Source: Sphingomonas_R arantia (GTDB lineage Bacteria > Pseudomonadota > Alphaproteobacteria > Sphingomonadales > Sphingomonadaceae). From it: 64,000 nt of DNA. Shown here piece by piece: positions 19,473 to 28,656 of this stretch. Under the pieces are notes generated by a model. That model did no database searches and was not told the origin of the DNA. It worked only from the letters and a program-made list of their open reading frames with translations. Every line of letters begins with the position of its first letter. Positions within the stretch are counted from its first letter, which is position 1. The DNA lies in the NCBI RefSeq assembly GCF_042682045.1, contig NZ_JBHUGS010000005.1:496001-560000 (forward strand), given 5' to 3'. A program made the position numbers and the translations under genes.

Positions 19473-21539
19473 TTACGGCGAAACGCCCCCCGCTTTTGCC
19501 GCAGGCGCCAGCGCCGACAGCGGGACCACGCCGCTATCCGCGAACCGCACCCTCGCCACGCGCGTCACGATCATGTCGCCGGCCGGCCCCGTCACTCGCA
19601 CACCGCCGTCGGCCTCCGTGAACCGATAGGCCGCGCGCTGGCCGCCGAGCTGCAGCACGTCGTCCCCGCCCCCGCCGTCGATCCGCACCGCCGCGCCGCC
19701 ACCCGGCACGAACCGGTCGTCGCCCGCCCCGCCGATCAGGATGTCGTATCCGTGCGCGGTCCCGGCGATCGTCTCGCCCGCCGTCCCGCCGCGGTGGATC
19801 CGCGCATCGGCATAGGCGACCGCCGCCCCGCCGGACCAGGGCGGGTTGCGCCCGATCCAGTCGCGCAGCGCCTGGTATCGCGGCGTCGTCGCCTGCCGCA
19901 CCGTCTCCAGCGCGGACCAGTTCCCCCATTTGGACGGCGTGCCGATGATCCCGAAATTGACGTACAGCGCGCCGCCCGCCGCCTGGAACGCGCGGTAGTT
20001 CTGCGTTTCCAGCGCGTGGAACTCCGGCCGGCGCTGCAACCGCGCGAGGAACTCGGTATAGGTCGCGTCGCCATGCTGCGACATCGGCGTCGTCTCGCCG
20101 AACCCGCTTTCATAGGTGACCAGCGTCAGCCCGCGCTTCCGCGCCTGTTCCGCGTGATAGAGATAGAAGGGCGCGTTGACCGTATCGATGCGCTCCGTCA
20201 GCGCCTTGATCGCCCGCCCGTACCCGCCATCCGCGTCGGTCCACCACCCCTGCACCACCGGCACCGCCGCATCGTCGTTCATCGTGCCGTCGTAATAGCC
20301 CGTGATCGCATAGTCGTCGTACCCGGCCGATGTCGGTGCGGGCCGCCCGGCCGCATCCCGCCAGTCCGGCGCGTCGAGCCCGTCCGCCTCCAGCCCCTTC
20401 CACCCGAACTGCGTGTTGTACGTCATCCGCACGCGCCCGCGACCGGCCGGCCCGAACGCCGATTTCCAGATCGCCCCGACCTGCGCCCCGCGCAGGCCGT
20501 ACCACCGCATCCACTTCGCATCGGGGCCGAACCGCACACGCGCCTTCGCCTCGGCGAACAGGGCCTGCGGAAACATCCGGTTCCACACCTCGTTCGACAG
20601 TTCGACATGCACCGCCAGGTCGGGACGCAGATGGTCGCGGACATAGCTCGCAAAGCCGCGGACATAGTCGTCGCTGGCGTTGATCGGCATGTTGAACCAC
20701 GGTTCCGCGCCGGTCCGGTTGGCGATCTCGACCATCGCCTCCACCGGCACGCCGCGCCCGCCATCGCCCCAGCGGCGGTCGGTCGGCACCGCCCGGTCGG
20801 CCCAGCGCAACCAGGGCGCCGCCCGGATCGCGGCATCGCCCTCGATCGCGCGGCCCGCGGCGTCGAACAGCACGTTGGTCGCCATCCAGTCCATGAACCG
20901 CAGCACCGCGAACGGCGCGACCTTTTCCAGGAACGCCGGATTGAACGTCAGCCCCGCGGCATGGAGCGGCAGGTCCGCCTCGCGCACCACGCGGATGTCG
21001 CGCACATAGTCGCCGCGCCCGGCCGGGTCGGTCGCCGACAACCGCAGATACAGGCTGCCCGTATCACTCACGCGCACCACCATCCGCCCGGGCGCGCGCG
21101 ACAGCGTCGTCGATCCGCCCACGTCGACGACGTCCAGCGTCCCCTGCCCGACATAGCTGACCACGTAGCGCGCGCCCGGTTCCGCCGCCGGATTGTCGTG
21201 GATGACGTTCAGCAGCACGGACGTGTAGCGCAGCCGCGATCCCGGCCCGGGCAAGCGCATGACCCAGCCGGCGCGGTCCAGCGCGACCGGCTCGCCGGTG
21301 TCATATTCGGTGGCCGTCTGCGGCAACCACCCGCTCGACGATTTCATCAGGTCCAGCATCGCCAGCCCGGGGTTCCAATAGGCCAGCCCGTCCAGGTTCG
21401 TCCCGATCGGCAGGACCGCGCGACGCGCCGGCGGGCGCGGCTCGACCGCCGACCCGGCTGGCCCGCACGCCACCGAGCACAGCCCGAGGCCAAGAATGAC
21501 GATCAGGCGGGAAGCCGCGATATGCTGGATAATCCCCAC
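19473..21539 (-). CDS. Secreted clan GH-A-like glycoside hydrolase with RTX repeats
   Basis: About 688 residues. After a hydrophobic signal (RLIVILGLGLCSVAC, a weak lipobox) comes a catalytic-like domain with HVELSNEVWNR near residue 290, typical of the acid/base Asn-Glu of clan GH-A, and LTLVTYESGFGE near residue 470 as a candidate nucleophile Glu. The C-terminus has calcium-binding nonapeptide-like repeats (ILIGGAGDDRF, IDGGGGDDVLQLGG). The open frame extends to 21692, but that would overlap the divergent gene, so the GTG at 21539 is proposed. Within an EPS locus it may trim or release the polymer. I cannot name the GH family. Confidence 0.65.
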   Translation of the reverse strand: MGIIQHIAASRLIVILGLGLCSVACGPAGSAVEPRPPARRAVLPIGTNLDGLAYWNPGLAMLDLMKSSSGWLPQTATEYDTGEPVALDRAGWVMRLPGPGSRLRYTSVLLNVIHDNPAAEPGARYVVSYVGQGTLDVVDVGGSTTLSRAPGRMVVRVSDTGSLYLRLSATDPAGRGDYVRDIRVVREADLPLHAAGLTFNPAFLEKVAPFAVLRFMDWMATNVLFDAAGRAIEGDAAIRAAPWLRWADRAVPTDRRWGDGGRGVPVEAMVEIANRTGAEPWFNMPINASDDYVRGFASYVRDHLRPDLAVHVELSNEVWNRMFPQALFAEAKARVRFGPDAKWMRWYGLRGAQVGAIWKSAFGPAGRGRVRMTYNTQFGWKGLEADGLDAPDWRDAAGRPAPTSAGYDDYAITGYYDGTMNDDAAVPVVQGWWTDADGGYGRAIKALTERIDTVNAPFYLYHAEQARKRGLTLVTYESGFGETTPMSQHGDATYTEFLARLQRRPEFHALETQNYRAFQAAGGALYVNFGIIGTPSKWGNWSALETVRQATTPRYQALRDWIGRNPPWSGGAAVAYADARIHRGGTAGETIAGTAHGYDILIGGAGDDRFVPGGGAAVRIDGGGGDDVLQLGGQRAAYRFTEADGGVRVTGPAGDMIVTRVARVRFADSGVVPLSALAPAAKAGGVSP

Positions 21540-21617
21540 TTCGTTCGCACCACTTCTATCGCGATCGGAATTCCGTAAGACTGATCGCAGCTTACCGGAC
21601 GATACGGACTGCATACC

Positions 21618-21644
21618 CGGACATGACCGGACAGACCATGTCCG
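21618..21644. promoter_or_regulatory. Inverted repeat in the divergent promoter region
   Basis: CGGACATG (21618-21625) and CATGTCCG (21637-21644) are perfect inverted arms with an 11-base spacer. They lie in the 140-base region between the divergent glycosidase-like gene and the GT4 gene starting at 21680. Such an arrangement fits a dimeric-regulator site controlling one or both genes. No matching copy was noticed elsewhere in the window. Confidence 0.4.
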
Positions 21645-21679
21645 TAACAGCGTAGGCATAATACAGGATCGGTATTGCA

Positions 21680-23071
21680 ATGTATGCGACACAACCCTTC
21701 CTGCCTGGATCCCGGATCTTGAAACCGCGGCGGTACCGCATCCTGTTGCTGGCCGAGGTCGCCAATCCGGACATGGTCAGCGTGCCGCTCGTCGCCTGGT
21801 CGATCGCGGCGGCGCTGGCAAAGGTCGCGGACGTCCACCTCGTCACCCATGTCCGCAACCGCGATGCGATCGGCGCCCGCGGCTGGCAGGAGGGGCGCGA
21901 CTTCACGATCATCGATACCGAATGGCTGGTGCGCGGCATCTTCCGAACGGCACGGCTGCTGGGCGCGGGCGAGGAACGCGGCTGGACGATCTTCCAGGCG
22001 CTGGCCCCGCTCGGCTGCCTCGCCTTCGAACGGGCGACCTGGGCGCGCTTCGCCGGTGCGCTGCGGGCAGGCGACTACGACCTCGTCCACCGCCTGACGC
22101 CGATGAGTCCCACCACGCCGTCGATCCTGGGCCCGCGGCTGAAGGCGATCGGCGTGCCGCTCGTCGTCGGTCCGCTCAACGGCGGCCTGCCCTGGCCCCC
22201 CGGCTTCGCGGAGCGCATGCACCGCGAACGCGAAGGGTTGTCGCGACTGCGCGGGCTGCATCGCCTGCTGCCGGGTTACCGCGCGACGCGCCGCGACGCC
22301 GCCGCCTTCCTGGCCGGATCGCGCCATACGCTGGGCGAGATTCCGCGCTATGCCCGTCCGCAGAGCGTCTACCTGCCCGAAAACGGGATCGACCCGACCC
22401 GGTTCGGCAAGGTGCGCGTCCGGCGTGCGCAGGCGCCCTTGCGCGGGGCGTTCGTCGGCCGGTTGGTGCCCTATAAATGCGCCGATCTGCTCATCCGTGC
22501 CGCAGCGGACCTGATCCGTGCCGGCACGCTGACGCTCGACATCATCGGCGACGGGCCGGACCGCGCGATGCTGGACGCGCTCGTCGCGGACCTCGGGCTC
22601 GGTGACGGCGTCACGCTGCACGGCACCGTCGCGCATATCCGCGTGCAGGACCTGTTGGTCGATTGCGATCTCCTCGCCTGCCCCAGCATCCGCGAATTTG
22701 GCGGCGGCGTGGTGCTGGAGGCGATGGCACTCGGCGTCGCGCCGATCGTCGCCGACTATGGCGGCCCGACCGAATTGGTCGACGACGACACCGGCATCCG
22801 CGTGCCGTTCAGCGGCCCGGAGGATCTCGTCACCGGCCTGCGCGAAACGCTGGAGGCACTGGTCCGCGATCCGGCCCGGCTCGATCGCATCGGCTCCGCC
22901 GCCGCGGCGCGCGTTGCAGCCCTGTTCACCTGGGACCGAAAGGCGGAACAACTGCTCCGCGTCTACGACTGGGTGCAGGCGCAGGGGCCCCGCCCCGACC
23001 TGCTGACCACCCCGCCGGCCGACGCGCCCGCGCCTGCCGAGCCCGCCCCCGCCTCCGCGATCCAGGGCTGA
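21680..23071 (+). CDS. Glycosyltransferase family 4
   Basis: A 463-residue GT-B enzyme. N-domain RYRILLLAEVANPDMVSVPL; then GPLNGGLPWPP, an acceptor-site segment typical of this subgroup; C-domain with GAFVGRLVPYKCADLLIRA and the signature IREFGGGVVLEAMALGVAPIVADYGGP. It resembles the enzyme at 27101-28456, which has GPMSGGMALPP at the same place. The C-terminal ~30 residues are Pro/Ala rich. It is followed five bases later by the polymerase-like gene. Confidence 0.85.
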   Translation: MYATQPFLPGSRILKPRRYRILLLAEVANPDMVSVPLVAWSIAAALAKVADVHLVTHVRNRDAIGARGWQEGRDFTIIDTEWLVRGIFRTARLLGAGEERGWTIFQALAPLGCLAFERATWARFAGALRAGDYDLVHRLTPMSPTTPSILGPRLKAIGVPLVVGPLNGGLPWPPGFAERMHREREGLSRLRGLHRLLPGYRATRRDAAAFLAGSRHTLGEIPRYARPQSVYLPENGIDPTRFGKVRVRRAQAPLRGAFVGRLVPYKCADLLIRAAADLIRAGTLTLDIIGDGPDRAMLDALVADLGLGDGVTLHGTVAHIRVQDLLVDCDLLACPSIREFGGGVVLEAMALGVAPIVADYGGPTELVDDDTGIRVPFSGPEDLVTGLRETLEALVRDPARLDRIGSAAAARVAALFTWDRKAEQLLRVYDWVQAQGPRPDLLTTPPADAPAPAEPAPASAIQG

Positions 23072-23076
23072 CGCGC

Positions 23077-24615
23077 ATGGCCACCGTCGTCATCCTGGTG
23101 CTCAGCTTGATCACCTTGCTGCTGCTGCGCGCGGTGCCGGGCGCGATCGGTCGGTCGGCCGGTCCGCATCAGCTGACGCTCGCGCTCGCGCTGCCGGTCG
23201 CGGCCAATTTCGGCGGCACCTATACGCTGTTCGCGATCGGGACGATGGGCCTGATGCTGCTCGCCCCCGCGATCACCGGCCGCGGCCTGGAACTGCCGCA
23301 CGCCGCCGATGTCGCGCTCCGCGCCCGGCTCTACGTCTTCGCACTGCCCATGATGCCGATCCTGACGCGCACCGTCGCCGTGTCCGGCCTTACGCTCGTG
23401 CAGATGACATACGTCAACCTGCTGTCGTTCGGGATGGTGATGGCCATGATTCGCGCGGGGCAGAGCCTGCGTACGTCGTCGCTCGCCCGCTGGGATGTGC
23501 TGGCCGCGATCATGATCCTGGTCCAGCTGTTCATGAATGCTCGGGGCCAGGATACCGGCTTTGCGGTACGCGCCACGCTCAATGTCCTGATGAACCTCGG
23601 CCTGCCCTATCTGATCGTCAGCCGCGCCTGCCTGCGCGCGCGCGCACCCGACATGCTGCTGTTGTCGCTCGTCGTCGCGGGCTGCGTGCTGGCGGTCATG
23701 GCGCCTGCGGAATCGGTTCATCACTGGCTGTTCTACGATTCGATGCCGGCGGCGGCGAACGCCGATCCGGAACTGATCTCCGGCTATACCAAGCAGCGCG
23801 ACGGGCTGCTCCGCGCGCACGTCACCTACGGCGAATCGACCGGCCTTTCGCTGCTGTTCGGCCTGCTGATCGTCATGGTCTTCGCGCTGCGCGATCGGAT
23901 CGGACCGCGCCGCATCACCGCCGGTCTCGCCTTGTTGCTGTCCGCCGGGCTGCTCTTCACCTTCGCGCGGGTCGGCTACATCGTCGTCGCGCTCGGGCTG
24001 CCGGCGTGCGCGGCCTATGAACGGCGCTGGCGTCAGCTTGCCACGCTGCTGCTGGTCCTGCCCGCGCTGATGGGCGTCCTGCTCGTGGCGGCGCGCTATC
24101 TCCCGGTGGTCGCCGCCTCGATCGGCATCAGCGACGATGCCGCCGGCTCCGTGGACTATCGCTCGCAACTGCTCACCGCCGGGCTGCAACTGATCCGCGA
24201 GAACTGGCTGACCGGCATCAGCATGAAAACGCTGCTGGAGAAGCTCGCCTTCCTCCAGACGGGCGAACAGATCGTCGACCTGGTCAACCAGCCACTCGTC
24301 ATCTTCATCCAGGCGGGCGTGTTCGGCGGGCTGCTCTATTTCGCGATGTTCGCGGCGGTGCTGGCCGCATTGTTCGCCCGCGGTCCGCGGCTGGACGCCG
24401 ATGCCCGCGCCGCCGGGGCCGCCTGCTTCGCCGGCCTCATCGGCATGATGGGCAGCCTGACGACCACCAGCTTCGGCCGGAACGAGATCACCTACATCGT
24501 GCTGCTCGCCGCGGGGGCCGGCGTCGCCGCGCGCCGTCGCCGCGCGCGGCCGGTGGCGTCAGCCGCCGCCGAACAGCAGGAAATACGCTTCGTTCCCGCC
24601 CATGCCCAGCAATAG
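23077..24615 (+). CDS. Wzy-like polysaccharide polymerase/ligase, multi-pass membrane protein
   Basis: A 512-residue integral membrane protein with about 10-12 hydrophobic segments and one large extracytoplasmic loop (near residues 215-260, WLFYDSMPAAANADPELISGYTKQRDGLLRAHVTYGEST). After that loop comes LLFTFARVGYIVVALGL, like the STRTG-type region of the O-antigen ligase/polymerase family. It probably joins flipped repeat units in the periplasm. The start at 23077 follows the GT4 stop closely. The last 57 bases overlap the convergent flippase gene. Confidence 0.75.
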   Translation: MATVVILVLSLITLLLLRAVPGAIGRSAGPHQLTLALALPVAANFGGTYTLFAIGTMGLMLLAPAITGRGLELPHAADVALRARLYVFALPMMPILTRTVAVSGLTLVQMTYVNLLSFGMVMAMIRAGQSLRTSSLARWDVLAAIMILVQLFMNARGQDTGFAVRATLNVLMNLGLPYLIVSRACLRARAPDMLLLSLVVAGCVLAVMAPAESVHHWLFYDSMPAAANADPELISGYTKQRDGLLRAHVTYGESTGLSLLFGLLIVMVFALRDRIGPRRITAGLALLLSAGLLFTFARVGYIVVALGLPACAAYERRWRQLATLLLVLPALMGVLLVAARYLPVVAASIGISDDAAGSVDYRSQLLTAGLQLIRENWLTGISMKTLLEKLAFLQTGEQIVDLVNQPLVIFIQAGVFGGLLYFAMFAAVLAALFARGPRLDADARAAGAACFAGLIGMMGSLTTTSFGRNEITYIVLLAAGAGVAARRRRARPVASAAAEQQEIRFVPAHAQQ

Positions 24616-25908
24616 TCCGACACCGAGCGCCGCCAGCATGAGCAGTTCCTCGCCGATCCGGAACACCCCGATCCGGCCGAGCTCGTACCAGCAGTACAGC
24701 ATGACCGGGATCTCGATCAGCCCCACCGCGGCGACCAGCCCGATCGGCCCGGCGATCAGGAACCCGGCCGTCCCCATCGCCAGCAGCCAGCCCAGCCGGA
24801 CGAGGTTCGCGATCAGCAACGTCCGCACCCGCCCCGCGACGATCAGCACCTCGCGCGCGGCATAGTTGTTGAGCGCGAAGGCCGGCGCGATCGACAGGAT
24901 CTGCATGTACCGCGCCGCATCGGCATAACGCGGATCGTAGAGCAGGTGGATCACCGCCGGCGCCATGGCGATGAACCCGCCCATCGCGACCAGATACAGC
25001 AGCATCACCCAGCGCCGCCCGGCATAATAGACCGCGGCCAGCGCATCACTCCCCCGCCGCAGCGCATCGGCATAGGCCGGCAGCAGGACGCGGTTTGGAT
25101 AAAGCTGCGTAAAAGCGGACGGCGCACCGGACAGGTTCGACGCCAGCACATACAGCCCGAACACCCCGAACGGGACCAGCCGGGACAGCGCGAACTTATC
25201 GAAATTCGACAGCAGCACCTGGATCGTGTGCGCCCCCGCGACGGTCCGCCCGAACCGCCACAGCGCGGTCACCTCCGCCCGGTCATAGCCGAACCGCCGC
25301 CGCGATCCGGGGAACAGGACGTAGCTCAGCACGGATCGCAGCGCCGTACCGATCAACCCGCCGATCACGATCGCCCAGTAATTGTGTAGCAACAGCGCGA
25401 GCAGGATGCCGATCACCGTCTGCGACACCGCGGTCACGATATCGAGCAGGCTCAGCATCGCCAGCCGCTGCCGCCGGATGGCAGACAACGGCGCCAGCGA
25501 GGACATCCCCTCGATCACGAACTGGAATGCGGTGACGACGATCACCGCCTGCATCGCCGGCTTGTCGAGCAGCCCGGCGATCGGCCCGGCCAACACGAGC
25601 AGGATTAGCGTCAGCAGCGCCGACCGGATCAGCCGCACCGTCCAGACGATGTCGAGCAGCCGCGGCTCGTCCCCGCGCGGGTGCTGGACGATATAGACGC
25701 CGAACCCGAAGTCGGAGATCATCCCCATCACGACCAGGATCGCCGCGGTGATCCCCGCCACGCCGAAATCAGCGGGCGACAGCGCGCGCGTCAGGATGAT
25801 CGTGCTCAGGATACGCAGTGCGTTGGCGGCCACGATCGTGCCCGCGACCATGCTGGTGCCGCTGGTCAGCGCGGTCCGCCACGTCGGCGGGAACGCGGCA
25901 CTAGCCAT
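24559..25908 (-). CDS. Oligosaccharide flippase, Wzx-like (MATE/MVF superfamily)
   Basis: A 449-residue protein with about 12-14 membrane segments. The start, TSGTSMVAGTIVAANALRILSTIILTRALSPADFGVAG, is the typical N-terminus of the polysaccharide flippase family (Wzx/lipopolysaccharide biosynthesis translocase). It should move the lipid-linked repeat unit across the inner membrane. Its C-terminal end is encoded opposite the end of the polymerase gene. It is the promoter-distal member of a minus-strand group with the two GT4 genes that start at 28456 and 27087. Confidence 0.85.
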   Translation of the reverse strand: MASAAFPPTWRTALTSGTSMVAGTIVAANALRILSTIILTRALSPADFGVAGITAAILVVMGMISDFGFGVYIVQHPRGDEPRLLDIVWTVRLIRSALLTLILLVLAGPIAGLLDKPAMQAVIVVTAFQFVIEGMSSLAPLSAIRRQRLAMLSLLDIVTAVSQTVIGILLALLLHNYWAIVIGGLIGTALRSVLSYVLFPGSRRRFGYDRAEVTALWRFGRTVAGAHTIQVLLSNFDKFALSRLVPFGVFGLYVLASNLSGAPSAFTQLYPNRVLLPAYADALRRGSDALAAVYYAGRRWVMLLYLVAMGGFIAMAPAVIHLLYDPRYADAARYMQILSIAPAFALNNYAAREVLIVAGRVRTLLIANLVRLGWLLAMGTAGFLIAGPIGLVAAVGLIEIPVMLYCWYELGRIGVFRIGEELLMLAALGVGLLLGMGGNEAYFLLFGGG

Positions 25909-25938
25909 GTCGGGACGGCGCCCCCCGCCTGCCCCCGC

Positions 25939-27087
25939 TCACGCCGCGGCCGGCGTCAGGAGTTCCAGATACCGGTCGGCCGCATGCGCCGTCGTGAACT
26001 GCCCCAGCCAGCCGTCGGCAGGCGGAGCCGCGGGCGCGCGTTCCGACAGCACGCGCAGCATCTCGGTCGCCAGCCGGTCGCTGTCGCCGACCGGGATCAG
26101 TGTCCCGTACCGCCCACCGGCCAGCGCCTCGGCCGGGCCGGACGGGCAATCGGTGGCGATCACCGGCGTGCCGACCGCCATCGCTTCGATCACCACATTG
26201 GCCAGGCTCTCGAAATCGGACGACAGCACCAGCAGCGCGGCCTTCGCCACATAGGCATGCGGATTCGGCGCGAAGCCCGGCATGGCGACATCCTCGTCCA
26301 ACCCCAGCGTGCGGACCAACGTCTCCAGCATCTCCCGCTCCTGCCCGTCCCCCAGGATCAGCAGCTTCACGGTCCGCGTCGCGCGCACCTGTGCAAACGC
26401 GCGGATCAGCATCGCGAAGTTCTTTTGCGGTTCCAGCCGCCCGACCGCGATCACTACCGGCACGTCCGATGCGGTGAACCACGGATGGTCGACCGCCTCG
26501 CGCGATTGCGCGATCAGCGCATCGCTCACGATCGGGTTGTAGATGCATTCGATCGATCCCGGATCGATGCGCAGCACGTCGGCCAGGTCGTTCGCCGTCC
26601 CGCGGCTGACCGCTACGATCGAATCGGCGTGCGGGTACAGGTAGTGCGCCAGCGGGAAGAACCAGTAGCGCGCCTGCCACGGCCGCGGCGCGGCGCGATC
26701 GACCGACGGAAAACAATGTTCGGTCAGCATCAGCCGCAACGGGATTCCCGCCAGCCGCCGCGCCACCACGGCATACAGGTTGGGAAAGCCGAAGCTGGTA
26801 CACATCATCGCGCGCGGCCGCCGTTCGCGCAGGAACCGGACCAGCTTCACCATCCGCGTCACCGGGTCGCGCGCATCCAGCACGCGGTACGCGATGCCGG
26901 GCGGGATCAGTGTGCGGAACGGCGAATAAGGATTGTCCAGGTCGACCAGGATCAACGGCACCAGCCCGCGCGCCTGGAATTCCTCCGCCAGGTTGAACAC
27001 GACCCGGTCGACCCCGCCATTGTGCAGCTGCCGCGTATAGAAGACGATATCGATGCGACCCGGCGGGCCAAGCTCATCATCGGTCAT
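25939..27087 (-). CDS. Glycosyltransferase family 4
   Basis: A 382-residue GT-B enzyme: DIVFYTRQLHNGGVDRVVFNLAEEF at the N-terminus (the G-G-x-x-R loop of GT4), VVIAVGRLEPQKNFAMLIRAF, and SSDFESLANVVIEAMAVGTPVIATDCPSGPAE at the donor site. This resembles the N-acetylgalactosamine/galactose type transferases of capsule clusters. The start is MTDDELGPPG at 27087, 13 bases after the upstream GT4 gene. Confidence 0.85.
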   Translation of the reverse strand: MTDDELGPPGRIDIVFYTRQLHNGGVDRVVFNLAEEFQARGLVPLILVDLDNPYSPFRTLIPPGIAYRVLDARDPVTRMVKLVRFLRERRPRAMMCTSFGFPNLYAVVARRLAGIPLRLMLTEHCFPSVDRAAPRPWQARYWFFPLAHYLYPHADSIVAVSRGTANDLADVLRIDPGSIECIYNPIVSDALIAQSREAVDHPWFTASDVPVVIAVGRLEPQKNFAMLIRAFAQVRATRTVKLLILGDGQEREMLETLVRTLGLDEDVAMPGFAPNPHAYVAKAALLVLSSDFESLANVVIEAMAVGTPVIATDCPSGPAEALAGGRYGTLIPVGDSDRLATEMLRVLSERAPAAPPADGWLGQFTTAHAADRYLELLTPAAA

Positions 27088-27100
27088 GCTGCCACTCCGG

Positions 27101-28456
27101 TCATGCGGGAACGGGGACGGCGGTCGCCGCCTGCGGTGTCTCGATCGCTGGCCGCTGCTCGGCGATCGTCGCGGACAGGATGGCGAGCACCCGCCGCGCC
27201 TGTTCGTCCCAGCCCAGCCCGGCCTCTTCCAGATGCCAGCGGGCCGCCGCACCCAGCCGACGGCGCAGCGGCGCGTCGTCGGCCAGCGCCCGCATCGCTG
27301 CCGCCAGCCCCTCGACCAATGCATCCTCCGACGCCGGATCGATGAGCAGCGCGCAGTCCGGGCCGGCATATTGCGCGGCACCCGCCCAATCGACACCGAT
27401 TACGGGCAGGCCGGTGGCCATCGCCTCCATCATCGCCATCCCGCCGCATTCGCGCAGCGACGGCGTCACGAACACGTCGGTCCGGGTCAGCAGATCGACA
27501 TAGGCCTCGATCGGCAACCGCCCATGCAGCACGACCTGCGCCTCCAGCCCTTCCAGCCGGACCAGCGCGGCGATCGTGTCGAACAACTCCCCGTCGCCGA
27601 CCAGATCGAGCCGCACGCGCCGCCGCGCTTGCCCGTCGCCTGCACCGTCCCGCGCCAGCAATGCAAAAGCGCGCACCAGATAGCCGATCCCCTTCCAGTC
27701 GACGAAGCGGCCGCAGAAGATGAACGACACGACCCCGTCGGGATCGTCCGGCAACGGCGCCCGCTCTTGCCACCGGCGCAGGTCGACCGCGCTTTCCATC
27801 TGCATGTAAACGCGCCCACTCGTCCGCGCTGGCAGGGCGGCGCGTGTTCGCTCGTTCGCGACGATCAGCGCGGCGGCGCGGCGCTTGCCGGGAATCAGCC
27901 CGTGCAAAACCGCGGACCCCGCCCGCGCCGCCCGGATCATCAGCGTCACGACCGGCCCGTCCAGCGTGCGGAACGCGGGCGGCAACGCCATCCCGCCGCT
28001 CATCGGGCCGATCACCACCGGCCGCCCCAGCCCGAACAGCGCGCTGACCGCCTTCGCCGCGATCGGCGTCGGCTGGAACACCACGTCCACTCGCTGCTCC
28101 GCGATCAACGCCCTCGCCATGCGCCGCACCCGGAACTGCGTCAGGATCTGGATCAGCTGGTTGACGATCAGGTCCTGCACCCGGTGCGGCAGGAACCGTT
28201 CGAACGCGAACAGCCGGCGCTGCAACCACCCGTCCGCCACGAACCGCACCCGCGCGAAGATCACCGGCGGCAGGTCGCGCCGCAGATCCTCGCGCACCCG
28301 CTCATGGCAGATGACCTGCACCTCGTGCCCCGCCGCCAGGAACTCGGTCAGATAATGATAGGGCAGGATCGTCTCGCCGCTCAGCCGCAACGAGATGTTC
28401 TCCGCGACGAGCAGGATGTGCATCGGCCGGTCGGGCTCGATCGACTCCATCTGCAT
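27101..28456 (-). CDS. Glycosyltransferase family 4
   Basis: A 451-residue GT-B enzyme with HILLVAENISLRLSGETILPYHYL at the N-terminus, GPMSGGMALPPAFR, FIFCGRFVDWKGIGYLVRAF and the donor-site PSLRECGGMAMMEAMATGLPVIGVDWAG. Closest within the window to the enzyme at 21680-23071. The ATG at 28456 has AAGGA upstream and is preferred over the frame's first Met at 28564. It probably heads the transcription unit of two GT4 genes and the flippase. Confidence 0.85.
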   Translation of the reverse strand: MQMESIEPDRPMHILLVAENISLRLSGETILPYHYLTEFLAAGHEVQVICHERVREDLRRDLPPVIFARVRFVADGWLQRRLFAFERFLPHRVQDLIVNQLIQILTQFRVRRMARALIAEQRVDVVFQPTPIAAKAVSALFGLGRPVVIGPMSGGMALPPAFRTLDGPVVTLMIRAARAGSAVLHGLIPGKRRAAALIVANERTRAALPARTSGRVYMQMESAVDLRRWQERAPLPDDPDGVVSFIFCGRFVDWKGIGYLVRAFALLARDGAGDGQARRRVRLDLVGDGELFDTIAALVRLEGLEAQVVLHGRLPIEAYVDLLTRTDVFVTPSLRECGGMAMMEAMATGLPVIGVDWAGAAQYAGPDCALLIDPASEDALVEGLAAAMRALADDAPLRRRLGAAARWHLEEAGLGWDEQARRVLAILSATIAEQRPAIETPQAATAVPVPA

Positions 28457-28558
28457 CCCGCCGTCCTTTTCCTGGTCGTGTCCGCCGTTCGATACCCGCG
28501 CCGCCGAACGCTCCGCCAGTTGCGACCAACCTGTGCCGTCGTCCCCCCGCCGGGAAAT

Positions 28559-28580
28559 CCCCACGGGATACGTCGTGGGG
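28559..28580. promoter_or_regulatory. Inverted repeat between divergent transferase genes
   Basis: CCCCACG (28559-28565) and CGTGGGG (28574-28580) flank eight bases. They lie in the 200-base region between the minus-strand GT4 gene (start 28456) and the GT2 gene (start 28657), which leads the run of genes that includes the NRPS/PKS. This is a candidate regulator site for either direction; evidence is only the symmetry and position. Confidence 0.35.
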
Positions 28581-28656
28581 CGGCGCCGGTATTCTTCCGT
28601 ACCGCCCGCTCCGCGATGCTGCCCGGACGCAGGAGTGGCCCCATGAACCGACCCCC

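Noticed and set aside
21540..21692. N-terminal extension of the GH-A-like gene to 21692
   Set aside because: It would overlap the divergent glycosyltransferase start and places residues before the signal peptide.
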